This document shows, one piece after another, positions 50,777 to 59,012 of a stretch of DNA of 64,000 bases. The DNA is from Streptomyces composti (GTDB taxonomy: Bacteria > Actinomycetota > Actinomycetes > Streptomycetales > Streptomycetaceae). The DNA lies in the NCBI RefSeq assembly GCF_012034205.1, contig NZ_JAATEM010000001.1, positions 186,001 to 250,000 of the forward strand. Reading direction: 5' to 3'. The notes beneath the pieces are model-generated. The model worked only from the letters and a program-made list of their open reading frames with translations. It had not been told where the DNA came from and made no database searches. Each line of letters begins with the position of its first letter. The stretch's first letter is position 1. Made by a program: the position numbers and the translations under genes.

Positions 50777-51966
50777 GCCCTCGCCCCACCGCCGGCGGGC
50801 AACCGCGCGCAGACCCTCCAGCCGCCGCCCGGCACCGGCCCCGCCTCCAGCCGGCCGCCCACGGCGGCTGCTCGCTCCCGCATGCCGATGAGGCCGAAAC
50901 CGTCGCCGACGAGCCAGGAACCGTCAACCGGCCGGCCTCCCGCGACCCCGTCGTCGACGACCTCCACGGCCAGCTCGTCTCCGTCCCGGCCCACCGACAC
51001 GGTCGCGTGCCGGGCGCGCGCATGCTTGATCACGTTGGTCAGTGCCTCCTGCACGATCCGGTACGCCGCCAGCTCCACCACCTGCGGCAGCTGCCCGGCG
51101 TCCATGCGCAGCGTCACATCCAGGCCCGCCGCGCGCATCCGCTCCACCAGTTCGGGCAGCTCGCCCAGCCGCGGCGCGGGCCCGGTCGATACGCCCCCCT
51201 CCGCCCGCAGCACGCCCACCGTGGCCCGCAGTTCCCGCACCGCCTCCTTGCCGGACGCCCGCACCTGCCGCATCGCGGCCCGCGCCACCTCCGGCTCGGT
51301 GTCGAACGCGTCCAGCGCCAGACCCGCCTGCACGGTCATCGCCGACACGGTGTGGGCCACCACGTCGTGCAACTCCCGCGCGATCCGCACCCGCTCCTGC
51401 TCCACCCGGCGCTGCGCCTCCCGCTCCCGTTCCGCCTCCGCCCGCGCGGCCCGCTCCGCGTACGCGCGCACCTGCTCCCTCCGGCCGCGCACCACCTCGC
51501 CCAGCAGCAGCGGCACCAGCGGCCACAGCATCTCCAGCAGCGGCGCCCCCTGCGGCTGCGCCACGTCCTTGCCGGCGACCACCGAGACGATCCCGGAGGC
51601 GAGCGCGGCGACCGCACCGGTACGGACCGTCCGCGTCCGGTTCCCCTGCACCGCCACGGTGTACAGCGCGACCATCACCGGCAGGTTCAGCAGCTCACCG
51701 ATGTGCCCGTACAGCGCCCATCCCGCGCAGGCCGCCCCGGTGACCAGTGCGACTGCCATCGACCATCGGCTGCGCACCAGCAGCGCCCCGATCGACACGG
51801 CGAACAACAGCCAGGTCACGCCGTCGGCCTGCCGGTGCCCGGGGTCGTTGACGGCCACGTCCGGCCCGGTGAACAGCGCGACGACCGCCGCGATCAGCAG
51901 ATCCGCGAGCGGCGGTGGCAGGGGCCAGGGGGCACGCAGGCGGTACCGGGGCTCGGAACGGCTCAC
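50773..51966 (-). CDS. Membrane histidine kinase (HisKA_3)
   Basis: A 397-aa sensor kinase. Four to five N-terminal hydrophobic helices (~20-150) have almost no extracellular domain, as in intramembrane-sensing kinases. A coiled region and the phospho-acceptor box (RVRIARELHDVVAHTVSAM, His near ~206) follow, then the ATPase domain (IVQEALTNVIKHA, VVDDGV, GFGLIGMRERA). GTG 51966 is six bases after TACCGT (minus strand, 51973-51978), which suggests a leaderless start. It is coupled to the response regulator and placed before an ABC exporter, as in envelope-stress systems. Confidence 0.9.
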   Translation of the reverse strand: MSRSEPRYRLRAPWPLPPPLADLLIAAVVALFTGPDVAVNDPGHRQADGVTWLLFAVSIGALLVRSRWSMAVALVTGAACAGWALYGHIGELLNLPVMVALYTVAVQGNRTRTVRTGAVAALASGIVSVVAGKDVAQPQGAPLLEMLWPLVPLLLGEVVRGRREQVRAYAERAARAEAEREREAQRRVEQERVRIARELHDVVAHTVSAMTVQAGLALDAFDTEPEVARAAMRQVRASGKEAVRELRATVGVLRAEGGVSTGPAPRLGELPELVERMRAAGLDVTLRMDAGQLPQVVELAAYRIVQEALTNVIKHARARHATVSVGRDGDELAVEVVDDGVAGGRPVDGSWLVGDGFGLIGMRERAAAVGGRLEAGPVPGGGWRVCARLPAGGGARA

Positions 51967-51999
51967 AGCCTCACGGTAAGAGCCGACCGCCGCGTGCGC

Positions 52000-52017
52000 G
52001 TACATCCGCGGGAGTAC
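52000..52017. promoter_or_regulatory. Palindrome upstream of the histidine kinase
   Basis: GTACATCCGCGGGAGTAC is a palindrome with 14 of 18 matching positions. It sits 22 bp upstream of the kinase -10 element and is similar to CTACTCCGCCGGGAGTAG upstream of the ABC genes. Confidence 0.55.
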
Positions 52018-52156
52018 ACGCCGCCGGCGAACTCGCGGGGCGCAGCCGGATCCGGGCCGAGCGGGCCTGGTCCGGACGGCACGCGCGGACGGGGCAACCG
52101 GCGCGGCACGACACCGCGGTGGCCGGAGCGCCGACGGCGTGGCGTCCGCGCGAGCC

Positions 52157-52171
52157 GGGCCCATCGGGCCC
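52157..52171. promoter_or_regulatory. DevR/OsdR-like box before the universal stress protein
   Basis: GGGCCCATCGGGCCC lies 86 bp upstream of ATG 52257, with a second partial copy (CCCCTG-TC-AGGGA) directly after it. It fits the GGGnCCnnCGGnCC pattern shared by several units in this island. Confidence 0.5.
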
Positions 52172-52256
52172 CTGTCAGGGACCTGCGGGCAATGCCGCCG
52201 AGGGCGCCCCGCCCGGCACGCTGGAGCCGGCAGTCCGTTTCCAGGAGGTGGACCTG

Positions 52257-53153
52257 ATGTTCCGCAGCATTGCCGTGGGGCTCGACGGCTCGCTCCAGAG
52301 CCGTGCCGCCGCCGAGTGGGCGGCGCGGGAAGCGGAACTGTGGCAGCTGCCGCTGAGGTTGGTGCACGTATGGGAACCGGTCCCCGAGCCGGTCGCCGAG
52401 GTCGCGCATCTGACGCCGGAGAAGCTGAGGCGCTGGAGTGAGCAGATTCCGCGTCAGGTGGCCGACGGGCTGCGCTCACGGCACCGGGAGCTGGATGTGC
52501 GGGTGGAGTCGGTTCCCGGCAGCCCGATGGACGTACTGCCCCGGGTGGCGAAGGAGACCGAGCTGCTCGTGCTCGGCTCGCGGGGGCTGAGCGGGCTCGG
52601 CGGGTTCCTCGTCGGGTCGGTGGGCATGTACGTGATCGGTCACACGGAGGCCCCCGTGGTGCTGGTGCGTGCTGTGGCGGGGGCGGACGGGGAGGAGCGC
52701 GAGCGCGCGTCGTCCGCCGGGGCCGCGCGGCTGCCCGTGGTGCTCGGGATCGACACCCGGCACCCCGATGACGCGGTGATCGCCTTCGCTTTCGAGGAGG
52801 CGGCACGCCGGGGCACCGCGGTGAGGGCCGTGCACGCCTGGACGCTCCCGGCCCACTACGCCTTCGCCCTGCCCGCCGGCCCCCGCCTCGGTGACGACCT
52901 GGGCGAACAGGAGGCGGCCGCGCTCACGAAGATCCTGAGTCCCTGGCGGGAGACGTTCCCGGACGTCGAGGTGGTCGAGGAGTCCGCCGCCGGGAGCGCC
53001 GCGAGCCGTCTCGTCGAGGCCTCGCGCGAGGCCTCGCTGGTCGTGGTCGGCCGCCGGATCCGCCGGGCGCCCGTCGGTGTCCACATCGGCCCCGTCACGC
53101 ACGCCGTGCTGCACCACTGCGCGGCACCCGTCGCGGTCGTGGCGCACCACTGA
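52257..53153 (+). CDS. Universal stress protein, two UspA domains
   Basis: A 298-aa tandem-Usp protein. Domain 1 (SIAVGLDGSLQSRAAAEWAARE, ~1-140) has the ATP-binding loop GSRGLSGLGGFLVGSVG. Domain 2 (VVLGIDTRHPDDAVIAFAFEEAA, ~160-298) has a degenerate loop (VGRRIRRAPVGVHIG). Such double-Usp proteins are prominent in DosR/DevR dormancy regulons. ATG 52257 is set by CCAGGAGGTGG. It heads the stress island and has a DevR-like box upstream, so hypoxia or energy-stress induction is the best inference. Confidence 0.9.
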   Translation: MFRSIAVGLDGSLQSRAAAEWAAREAELWQLPLRLVHVWEPVPEPVAEVAHLTPEKLRRWSEQIPRQVADGLRSRHRELDVRVESVPGSPMDVLPRVAKETELLVLGSRGLSGLGGFLVGSVGMYVIGHTEAPVVLVRAVAGADGEERERASSAGAARLPVVLGIDTRHPDDAVIAFAFEEAARRGTAVRAVHAWTLPAHYAFALPAGPRLGDDLGEQEAAALTKILSPWRETFPDVEVVEESAAGSAASRLVEASREASLVVVGRRIRRAPVGVHIGPVTHAVLHHCAAPVAVVAHH

Positions 53154-53205
53154 CGGCCACCGGTCCGCCGTGCCCTTCCTGACCGGTCCCCCTGACCCGT
53201 GCCGC

Positions 53206-53241
53206 CTGACAGACCCCTGCTGACAGACCCCTGCTGACAGG
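53206..53241. repeat. 14-bp tandem repeat
   Basis: CTGACAGACCCCTG occurs twice in tandem (53206-53219, 53220-53233), followed by a partial third copy, in the gap before the acetyltransferase gene. Confidence 0.8.
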
Positions 53242-53275
53242 CCCGGGGGACGGGTCTTTCCGGCGGGTCCCGGCG

Positions 53276-53312
53276 GGGGCCGATCGGCACGGGGCCGGGG
53301 CCGACCGGCCTT
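53276..53312. promoter_or_regulatory. Tandem DevR/OsdR-like boxes before the acetyltransferase
   Basis: GGGGCCGATCGGCAC (53276) and GGGGCCGACCGGCCTT (53297) are 21 bp apart, two helical turns, about 100 bp before ATG 53398. Tandem spacing of this kind is usual for DevR-type activators. Confidence 0.55.
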
Positions 53313-53397
53313 CGAAGCGCCCCGGTCAGCCCATGGGACGGCCGCCGGATCCGCCGGATGCTCGAGACGACCGACCGGTTGTGTGAGGAGCCCTGTG

Positions 53398-56145
53398 ATG
53401 ACGCAGCACGACGTGACCGACCGGCCGCCCGTCCACGCGCTGCTGGCCGACGGCGCCACCGTCTGCATCCGTCCCGTCCGGCCCGACGACCACGAGCAGA
53501 TCCAGCGGCTGTACGAGGAGATGTCCCCGGAGAACCTGCGGCTGCGGTTCTTCTCCCTCTCCCGCAGGTCGGCCCGGCTCGCCGCCGACCGGGCCTGCGG
53601 ACCGGCCCGCCCCGGCTACCGAGCGCTGCTCGCCGAGCGGCAGGGCCGGGTGATCGGCCTCGCGGAGTACGAGACGGAGGACGGCCGGGCCGACCAGGAG
53701 AGCGAGGCCGGGGCGGGGCGGAAGACGGCGGAGGTGGCCGTCGCCGTGGCCGACGGGCTCCACCACCGGGGCGTCGGCACCCTGCTCGTCGAGCACCTCG
53801 TCTCCGCCGCCCGCGCCGACGGCATCACCGCCTTCACCGCCGACGCGCTCAGCGAGAACCGCGAGGTGCTGAAACTCTTCGCCGACCTCGGCCTGCGCAC
53901 CGAACGCCGCTTCGAGGGACCGGAGGTGCGCTGCACCATCGCCCTCGACCAGAACGACACCTACCTCACGGCGGTCGAGGAACGCGGACGCACCGCCGAC
54001 GTCGCCAGCCTGCGCCCCCTGATGCGGCCCAGGACCGTCGCGGTCGTCGGCGCCGGCCGCACCCCCGGCTCGGTCGGCCGGGCCATCCTGCGCCAGCTGC
54101 ACTCCGGCGGCTGCACCGGCCGGCTGTTCGCGGTGAACCCCGCGGCCACCGCCATCCTGGGCGTGCCGTCGTACCCCTCGGTCTCCTCCCTGCCCCGGAT
54201 CCCCGATCTCGTCGTGATCGCCACGCCCGCCCCCGCGGTCCCGGCGATCGCCGAGGAGTGCGGGCGGGCGGGCGTCCGGGCCCTGGTGGTCGTCTCCGCG
54301 GGCTTCGGCAAGGACCAGGCACGGCGGCTCCTGACCGCCTGCCGTACCTACGGCATGCGGCTCGTCGGCCCCAACTGCCTGGGCATCAGCAACACGGAGC
54401 CGGGCATCAGCCTCGACGCCACCTTCGCCGCCGGGCACCCCAGCCCCGGCACCGCGGGCGTCGCCGTGCAGTCGGGCGGCGTCGGCATCGCGCTCCTCGA
54501 AGGACTGTCCCGGCTCGGCATCGGCGTCTCCTCCTTCGCCTCCCTGGGCGACAAGTACGACGTCAGCGGCAACGACATGCTCCAGTGGTGGGAGAGCGAC
54601 GGCCGCACCGGTCTCGCGCTGCTGCATCTGGAGTCCTTCGGCAACCCGCGCGCCTTCTCCCGCACCGCCCGCCGGGTGACCCGCAGGATGCCGCTGCTGA
54701 CGGTGGACGCCGGCCGCACCGAGGCGGGCAGGAAGGCCGCCGCCTCGCACACCGCGGCCGCCGCCACCCGCACCATGACGCGCGACGCGCTGTTCACCCA
54801 GGCCGGCATCACCGCCACCCGCTCGGTCGGTGAACTTCTCGAGACGGCAGCTCTGCTGCACGCCCAGCCGCTGCCCGCAGGCCCGCGCGTCGCGATCGTC
54901 ACCAACGCGGGCGGAGCGGGGGTCCTGGCGGCCGACGCCTGCGCCGAGGCGGGGCTGGTCCTTCCGGCGCTCACCCCGGAGCTGACCGACGACCTGCGCG
55001 CCGCCCTCCCCGAGGGCGCCGCCGTCGGCAATCCCGTCGACGCCACCGCGGCCGTCACCGAACAGCAGCTGACGGACTGCGTGGAGCGGATCGTGCGCCA
55101 CGGAGGCATCGACGCGGTGGTGGTGACCCTCGTCCCCACGGCGGTCGCCGCGGCAACCGGGGACGACCTGGTGCGAGCCGTCACCCGAGCCGTCACCGAG
55201 GCCGCCGCCCCGACGACGCCGAAGCCGGTCACCCTGGTACGCCTCGAACAAGCGCGGTCCGTCGAGCTGCTTCCGGCGGCGGCCGGCGGCGGCAGCATCC
55301 CCTCCTACGCCGAACCCCAGGCCGCCGCACGGGCGCTCGCCCACGCCGCACGCCGCTCCGCCTGGCTCGCCCGCCCCGCCGGGACCGACCCCGCGCTCGA
55401 CGGCGTGAACGCGGACCGGGCTCGCGCGCTGGTGCGGGACCACCTCGCCGCCCACCCCGACGGCGGCTGGCTCGACCCGCGCCCCTGCGCGGACCTGCTG
55501 GCCTGCTACGGCATCCCGCACATCCCCTGGGCCTGGGCGGAGACCGAGGACGAGGCGGTGGCGGCCGCCGAACGGCTGCGCGGCGCCGACGGCCGGGTGG
55601 TGATGAAGGCCCACTGGCCCGGACTCGTGCACAAGAGCGAGCAGCGCGCCGTCCACCTCGACCTGCGCGGCGAACAGCAGATCAGGTCCGCCTTCCGCGA
55701 CCTGCGCACCCGTTTCGACGGGCTCGTCACCGGCGTCGTCGTGCAGCCCCTCGCACCCCGCGGCACCGAACTGTTCGCCGGGGTCGTCCAGGACCAGGTG
55801 TTCGGCCCGCTGGTGCTGTTCGGACTCGGCGGCACGGCCACCGAGATCCTGGCCGACCACGCCGCCCGCCTCGCCCCGCTCACCGACCACGACGTGCAGG
55901 ACCTGATCACCTCACCGCGCTGCGCCCCGCTGCTGTTCGGCGCGCACGACGGCCGGGCCGCCGACGTGGCCGGTCTGGAACAGCTGCTGCTGCGGCTGTC
56001 CCGGATGGCGGAGGACCTGCCGCAGCTCGCCGAGGCCGACTTCAACCCGGTCCTGGCGACACCGGACGCCGTCACCGTGCTCGACGCACGGATCCGCCTG
56101 GTGCCGTGCCGGCCCCAGGACCCCTATCTGCGCCGGCTCCGCTGA
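53398..56145 (+). CDS. GNAT acetyltransferase fused to NDP-forming acyl-CoA synthetase (Pat-like)
   Basis: A 915-aa protein. An N-terminal GNAT domain (~1-190; HHRGVGTLLVEHLVSAAR is the acetyl-CoA loop) precedes a CoA-binding domain (~215-340, VAVVGAGRTPGSVGRAIL), succinyl-CoA-ligase-like domains (AVQSGGVGIALLEG, ASHTAAAA) and a C-terminal ATP-grasp part (VVMKAHWPGLVHKSEQRAV). GNAT at the N-terminus matches the Streptomyces PatA arrangement, which acetylates lysines of acetyl-CoA synthetase and other enzymes. ATG 53398 has GAGGAG upstream. It probably tunes carbon metabolism under stress. Confidence 0.88.
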   Translation: MTQHDVTDRPPVHALLADGATVCIRPVRPDDHEQIQRLYEEMSPENLRLRFFSLSRRSARLAADRACGPARPGYRALLAERQGRVIGLAEYETEDGRADQESEAGAGRKTAEVAVAVADGLHHRGVGTLLVEHLVSAARADGITAFTADALSENREVLKLFADLGLRTERRFEGPEVRCTIALDQNDTYLTAVEERGRTADVASLRPLMRPRTVAVVGAGRTPGSVGRAILRQLHSGGCTGRLFAVNPAATAILGVPSYPSVSSLPRIPDLVVIATPAPAVPAIAEECGRAGVRALVVVSAGFGKDQARRLLTACRTYGMRLVGPNCLGISNTEPGISLDATFAAGHPSPGTAGVAVQSGGVGIALLEGLSRLGIGVSSFASLGDKYDVSGNDMLQWWESDGRTGLALLHLESFGNPRAFSRTARRVTRRMPLLTVDAGRTEAGRKAAASHTAAAATRTMTRDALFTQAGITATRSVGELLETAALLHAQPLPAGPRVAIVTNAGGAGVLAADACAEAGLVLPALTPELTDDLRAALPEGAAVGNPVDATAAVTEQQLTDCVERIVRHGGIDAVVVTLVPTAVAAATGDDLVRAVTRAVTEAAAPTTPKPVTLVRLEQARSVELLPAAAGGGSIPSYAEPQAAARALAHAARRSAWLARPAGTDPALDGVNADRARALVRDHLAAHPDGGWLDPRPCADLLACYGIPHIPWAWAETEDEAVAAAERLRGADGRVVMKAHWPGLVHKSEQRAVHLDLRGEQQIRSAFRDLRTRFDGLVTGVVVQPLAPRGTELFAGVVQDQVFGPLVLFGLGGTATEILADHAARLAPLTDHDVQDLITSPRCAPLLFGAHDGRAADVAGLEQLLLRLSRMAEDLPQLAEADFNPVLATPDAVTVLDARIRLVPCRPQDPYLRRLR

Positions 56146-56245
56146 GAGCCCGCGGCTGATCGCTGCTCCGTACGGCAACGACCAGCAGACGCTGCACACG
56201 GCGTGACCGGCACCGGCCGCGCCGGACGCGAAAGGAGGCACCGCC

Positions 56246-56743
56246 ATGACCGGCACCGTGTTGGTCACCTACGGAAGCACGAACGGGTCCACCGCACGCA
56301 TCGCCGAGACCGTCGCCGACGTCCTGCGCAAGGACGGACTGACGGTCGAGGTCCGGCCCGCCGAGGACGTGACGAGCGTGGCACCCTACGACGCCGTCGT
56401 GGCCGGCGCCGGACTCTACGGCGGTCGCTGGCAGAAGGACGCCCGGCGCTTCCTGCGACGGCACCGCAGGGCCCTGGCCGAACGCCCCCTGTGGCTGTTC
56501 AGCAGCGGCCCGCTCGACGCCTCCGCCTCCGAGCGCGACATCCCGCCCGTGCCCGGCGTCAGGAAGGCCGTCACCGCCCTCGACGCCCGCGGCCACGTCA
56601 CCTTCGGCGGCTGCCTGCAGGAGGGCGCCAAGGGCTGGATCGCCCGCATGATCCTCCGCGACGGAAAGGGCGGCGACCACCGCGACTTCATCGCCGTCGA
56701 GGCATGGGCGACCCGGGTCGCCGACGAGATCAGGCACATCTGA
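56246..56743 (+). CDS. Flavodoxin-domain protein (HemG-like)
   Basis: A 165-aa protein with the FMN phosphate loop VLVTYGSTNGSTARIAETVAD and later blocks VVAGAGLYGGRWQKDARRFL and LWLFSSGPL. It resembles menaquinone-dependent protoporphyrinogen dehydrogenase (HemG), which moves electrons from heme precursors to quinone; an electron-carrier role is also possible. AAAGGAGGCA precedes ATG 56246. It lies 100 bp behind the acetyltransferase and ends at a palindromic terminator. Confidence 0.85.
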   Translation: MTGTVLVTYGSTNGSTARIAETVADVLRKDGLTVEVRPAEDVTSVAPYDAVVAGAGLYGGRWQKDARRFLRRHRRALAERPLWLFSSGPLDASASERDIPPVPGVRKAVTALDARGHVTFGGCLQEGAKGWIARMILRDGKGGDHRDFIAVEAWATRVADEIRHI

Positions 56744-56767
56744 GCCCACCGGCCGGCACCTTCTGAC

Positions 56768-56790
56768 ACCCCGGCGCCCGGCGCCGGGGT
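56768..56790. terminator. Bidirectional terminator palindrome
   Basis: ACCCCGGCGCC and GGCGCCGGGGT form a 23-bp palindrome between the convergent flavodoxin and nuclease genes. Confidence 0.65.
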
Positions 56791-56818
56791 CCCTCCGCAG
56801 AGGCTCTGCTCCCGGCCG

Positions 56819-57493
56819 TCAGGCGGCACGCCTGAAGCGGCCGGTCCGGGGGCGGGCCACCAGACCGAGGAGGTCGTGCAGGGCCGCACCCGTCTCGGCC
56901 CAGCGCCGGAGCCTCTCACGGTCGACCCAGTGGACGCCGTGCCGGTCGCCCCACTGCCTGGCGTCACGGGTAAAGCCGCCGTTGGTGACGACGACGGCGT
57001 GATCCGCTCCATGGACCGGGCCCGCCGTCCCCTTCACCGCGTACATCACCGAGGAGCCGACCTTTCCGCCGACACGGGTGTGCTTGGCCTGCACGACGAT
57101 GCGCCCGAACGGGCCCTGGTAGGCGATGACATCGGCGGCCTGGTCGCCGCCCCCGCCGACCCGCCGAGCCGTCCAGCCGTCACGGATCAGCAGATCGCGC
57201 AGCGCACACTCGAATCGGCGATCGTCCAGGGCGTCGAGCTGGGTGAGGGTGAGGCGAAGGGCGGCCAACCGCGCCCTGTCCCGGGCCCGTTGCGACGACG
57301 CCCGCCTGATCCGGCGCACCGCGACGGCGCCGGCGACCAGGGCGCAGGCCGGCAGCACCGGCCACACGGCGATCACGGCGTCGACGACCGCGGCAGCCGT
57401 CCGGGCCAGCAGAACGAGCACGGCCAGTCCGACGAGCGCAGCCGAGAACGACTCTCCGGCACCGCGCGGGCGCCGCAGACGCATCCGGCCCAT
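56819..57493 (-). CDS. Membrane-anchored Mrr-like restriction endonuclease domain protein
   Basis: A 224-aa protein. Two N-terminal hydrophobic helices (SFSAALVGLAVLVLLARTAAAVV and PVLPACALVAGAVAV) precede a PD-(D/E)xK nuclease fold of the Mrr type: FECALRDLLIRDGW, GGGGDQAADVIAYQG with the catalytic Asp, and VVQAKH with the Gln and Lys. The catalytic set looks intact. Membrane-tethered Mrr proteins are widespread in actinobacteria but poorly understood. Its ATG shares one base with the stop of the preceding small gene. Confidence 0.82.
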   Translation of the reverse strand: MGRMRLRRPRGAGESFSAALVGLAVLVLLARTAAAVVDAVIAVWPVLPACALVAGAVAVRRIRRASSQRARDRARLAALRLTLTQLDALDDRRFECALRDLLIRDGWTARRVGGGGDQAADVIAYQGPFGRIVVQAKHTRVGGKVGSSVMYAVKGTAGPVHGADHAVVVTNGGFTRDARQWGDRHGVHWVDRERLRRWAETGAALHDLLGLVARPRTGRFRRAA

Positions 57494-57705
57494 CAGCGGC
57501 CGGCCGTTTCACTGACCGCCGGCCTGGGGTCGTTCGAGGGGGCCGACGTCCCGGCCTCCCCGAAGCCGAACAACTGGCCCCATAACCAGACGCCCGCCAG
57601 AAGACCGGCGATCATCCAGCCGCTCATGCGCTTCGCACTGCGGGGTTTCGGGTTGCGGCGCAGGTGGCCGCGGACGTAGTGGAATCCCTCGGGTGCCTTC
57701 CTCAT
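57493..57705 (-). CDS. Small single-helix membrane protein
   Basis: A 70-aa protein. A basic N-terminal part (RKAPEGFHYVRGHLRRNPKPRSAKR) precedes one transmembrane helix (WMIAGLLAGVWLWGQLFGF) and a short Ser/Pro tail. GAGGGAGACGGC lies before ATG 57705. It overlaps the Mrr-like gene by one base, so the two are co-translated and may work together. The basic HxxxGH-like N-terminus could contact nucleic acid or lipid head groups; that is speculation. Confidence 0.65.
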   Translation of the reverse strand: MRKAPEGFHYVRGHLRRNPKPRSAKRMSGWMIAGLLAGVWLWGQLFGFGEAGTSAPSNDPRPAVSETAGR

Positions 57706-58156
57706 GCCGTCTCCCTCTCGACGGAGGCCGCCTCGTGCGGCCTGCTCTGCAACCGGGTGTACCAGCGGGCACTGACAACGCCTGACGGCCTTTCACGGCG
57801 TCGCACCCCCCTCGGTAACGATCCGGCCCGCCCCGGCGGGGCAGCAGCCTCGCGCGCACGGGCTCCGCCGCGCGGGCACCCGGGCTCTGACCTGGGCGCA
57901 CGGACGCCTGCGCCGGATCAACGGCGGCACATGGAGGTTGGCGAGAAAAGACGGCGCGCACCGGATGCGGAATGCGCCGTGGTGCGCCCTGGCCTTCCGA
58001 GCGACGGGCCGGACGCGGAGCGTCCCTGCGGACCGGGGACCTTCGGCCCGTTCCGAGGGCCCTGCAGCCTCTCCGGTCGGGGTTCGTGGAGCGGGACATT
58101 GAAGGTGCAACGAAGCCGTTGAGAGCCGGCTTCACCGTGCGAAAGAGGTGAGCGCC
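57706..58156. promoter_or_regulatory. 451-bp divergent intergenic region with a DevR-like box
   Basis: No gene is supported here. It contains GGGGACCTTCGGCCC (58035-58049), which fits the DevR/DosR consensus, 108 bp before the DoxX-like start. There is also a 7-bp hairpin, AGGCCGC-CTCGT-GCGGCCT (57725-57743), near the other gene. Confidence 0.5.
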
Positions 58157-58780
58157 ATGGCAGTTCACGAGCACCCGCACCGACGTCCCGCCTTCCGCTT
58201 CCCGTCGCTGCGCCGGGGCGCGGCGGACCGGGCGTCCGCCGGGGCGGCGACCGCGGAGGCCACCGCCGCCGGCGCGTACGCGATGGCCGGGCTCCGGATC
58301 CTGACCGGGTTCGTCTTCCTGTGGGCGTTCCTGGACAAGACGTTCGGCCTCGGCTACGCCACCCCCTCCGGGAAGGGCTGGATCGACGGGGGCTCTCCCA
58401 CCGAGGGCTTCCTCAGCGGTGTCGCCGTCGGACCGATGGAGTCCGTCTTCCACGACTGGGCCGGGGCCGCCTGGGCCGACTGGCTGTTCATGCTGGGTCT
58501 GCTCGGCATCGGAGTCGCCCTGCTCGCGGGGATCGGCCTGCGGATCGCCGCGGTCGCCGGGACGGTGATGATGGCGCTGATGTGGATCGCGGAGTGGCCG
58601 CCGGCCAGGCACCTGTCGGACGGCTCGCCGAGCATGTCGACCAACCCGTTCGCCGACTACCACCTGGTGTACGCGGTCGTCCTCATCGCCCTCGCCGCGG
58701 CCGGGGCCGGCGCCACCTGGGGACTCGGCAAGGCGTGGGCGCGGCTGCCCTTCGTCAGCCGCCACCGCTGGCTGCTGTGA
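58157..58780 (+). CDS. DoxX/DoxD-like membrane protein
   Basis: A 207-aa integral membrane protein. After a basic soluble start (~1-45) come about four helices: AGLRILTGFVFLWAFLDKTFGLGY, WLFMLGLLGIGVALLAGIGLRIAAVAGTVM, and YHLVYAVVLIALAAAGAG near the end. The family includes quinone-linked DoxD subunits and is often found with hypoxia and stress genes. ATG 58157 follows GAAAGAGG; a GTG at 58148 is less likely. A DevR-like box upstream links it to the island's regulon. Confidence 0.82.
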   Translation: MAVHEHPHRRPAFRFPSLRRGAADRASAGAATAEATAAGAYAMAGLRILTGFVFLWAFLDKTFGLGYATPSGKGWIDGGSPTEGFLSGVAVGPMESVFHDWAGAAWADWLFMLGLLGIGVALLAGIGLRIAAVAGTVMMALMWIAEWPPARHLSDGSPSMSTNPFADYHLVYAVVLIALAAAGAGATWGLGKAWARLPFVSRHRWLL

Positions 58781-58924
58781 GAGCGGGTCCGAGAGCGTGG
58801 GCCGCCGGCCTGCCGCGGGAGAGGGGCGTTCCCGGCCGTACGGGGACGCCCCTCCCCGTACGCCCGCGCGAGGGTCCGGGCCGGACGGGCGGTAGCCGCG
58901 GACGTGCGGGGAGGCGGCGGCCGG

Positions 58925-58937
58925 GTCACGATGTGAC
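58925..58937. promoter_or_regulatory. Palindrome before the GAF-phosphatase gene
   Basis: GTCAC-GAT-GTGAC is a perfect 13-bp inverted repeat 75 bp upstream of GTG 59013. It differs from the DevR-like boxes nearby. Confidence 0.4.
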
Positions 58938-59012
58938 GAGGGTGGCGGCACCGCACGTCGCGGCGGTACCGCGCGACGCCCCGGCCGCACGGCACACGAG
59001 GAGAAGCACGTC

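Noticed and set aside
53326..55890. Long open frame opposite the acetyltransferase/acyl-CoA synthetase gene
   Set aside because: The plus-strand frame has clear GNAT and ATP-grasp motifs; the antisense translation is Gly/Ala/Val-rich noise.
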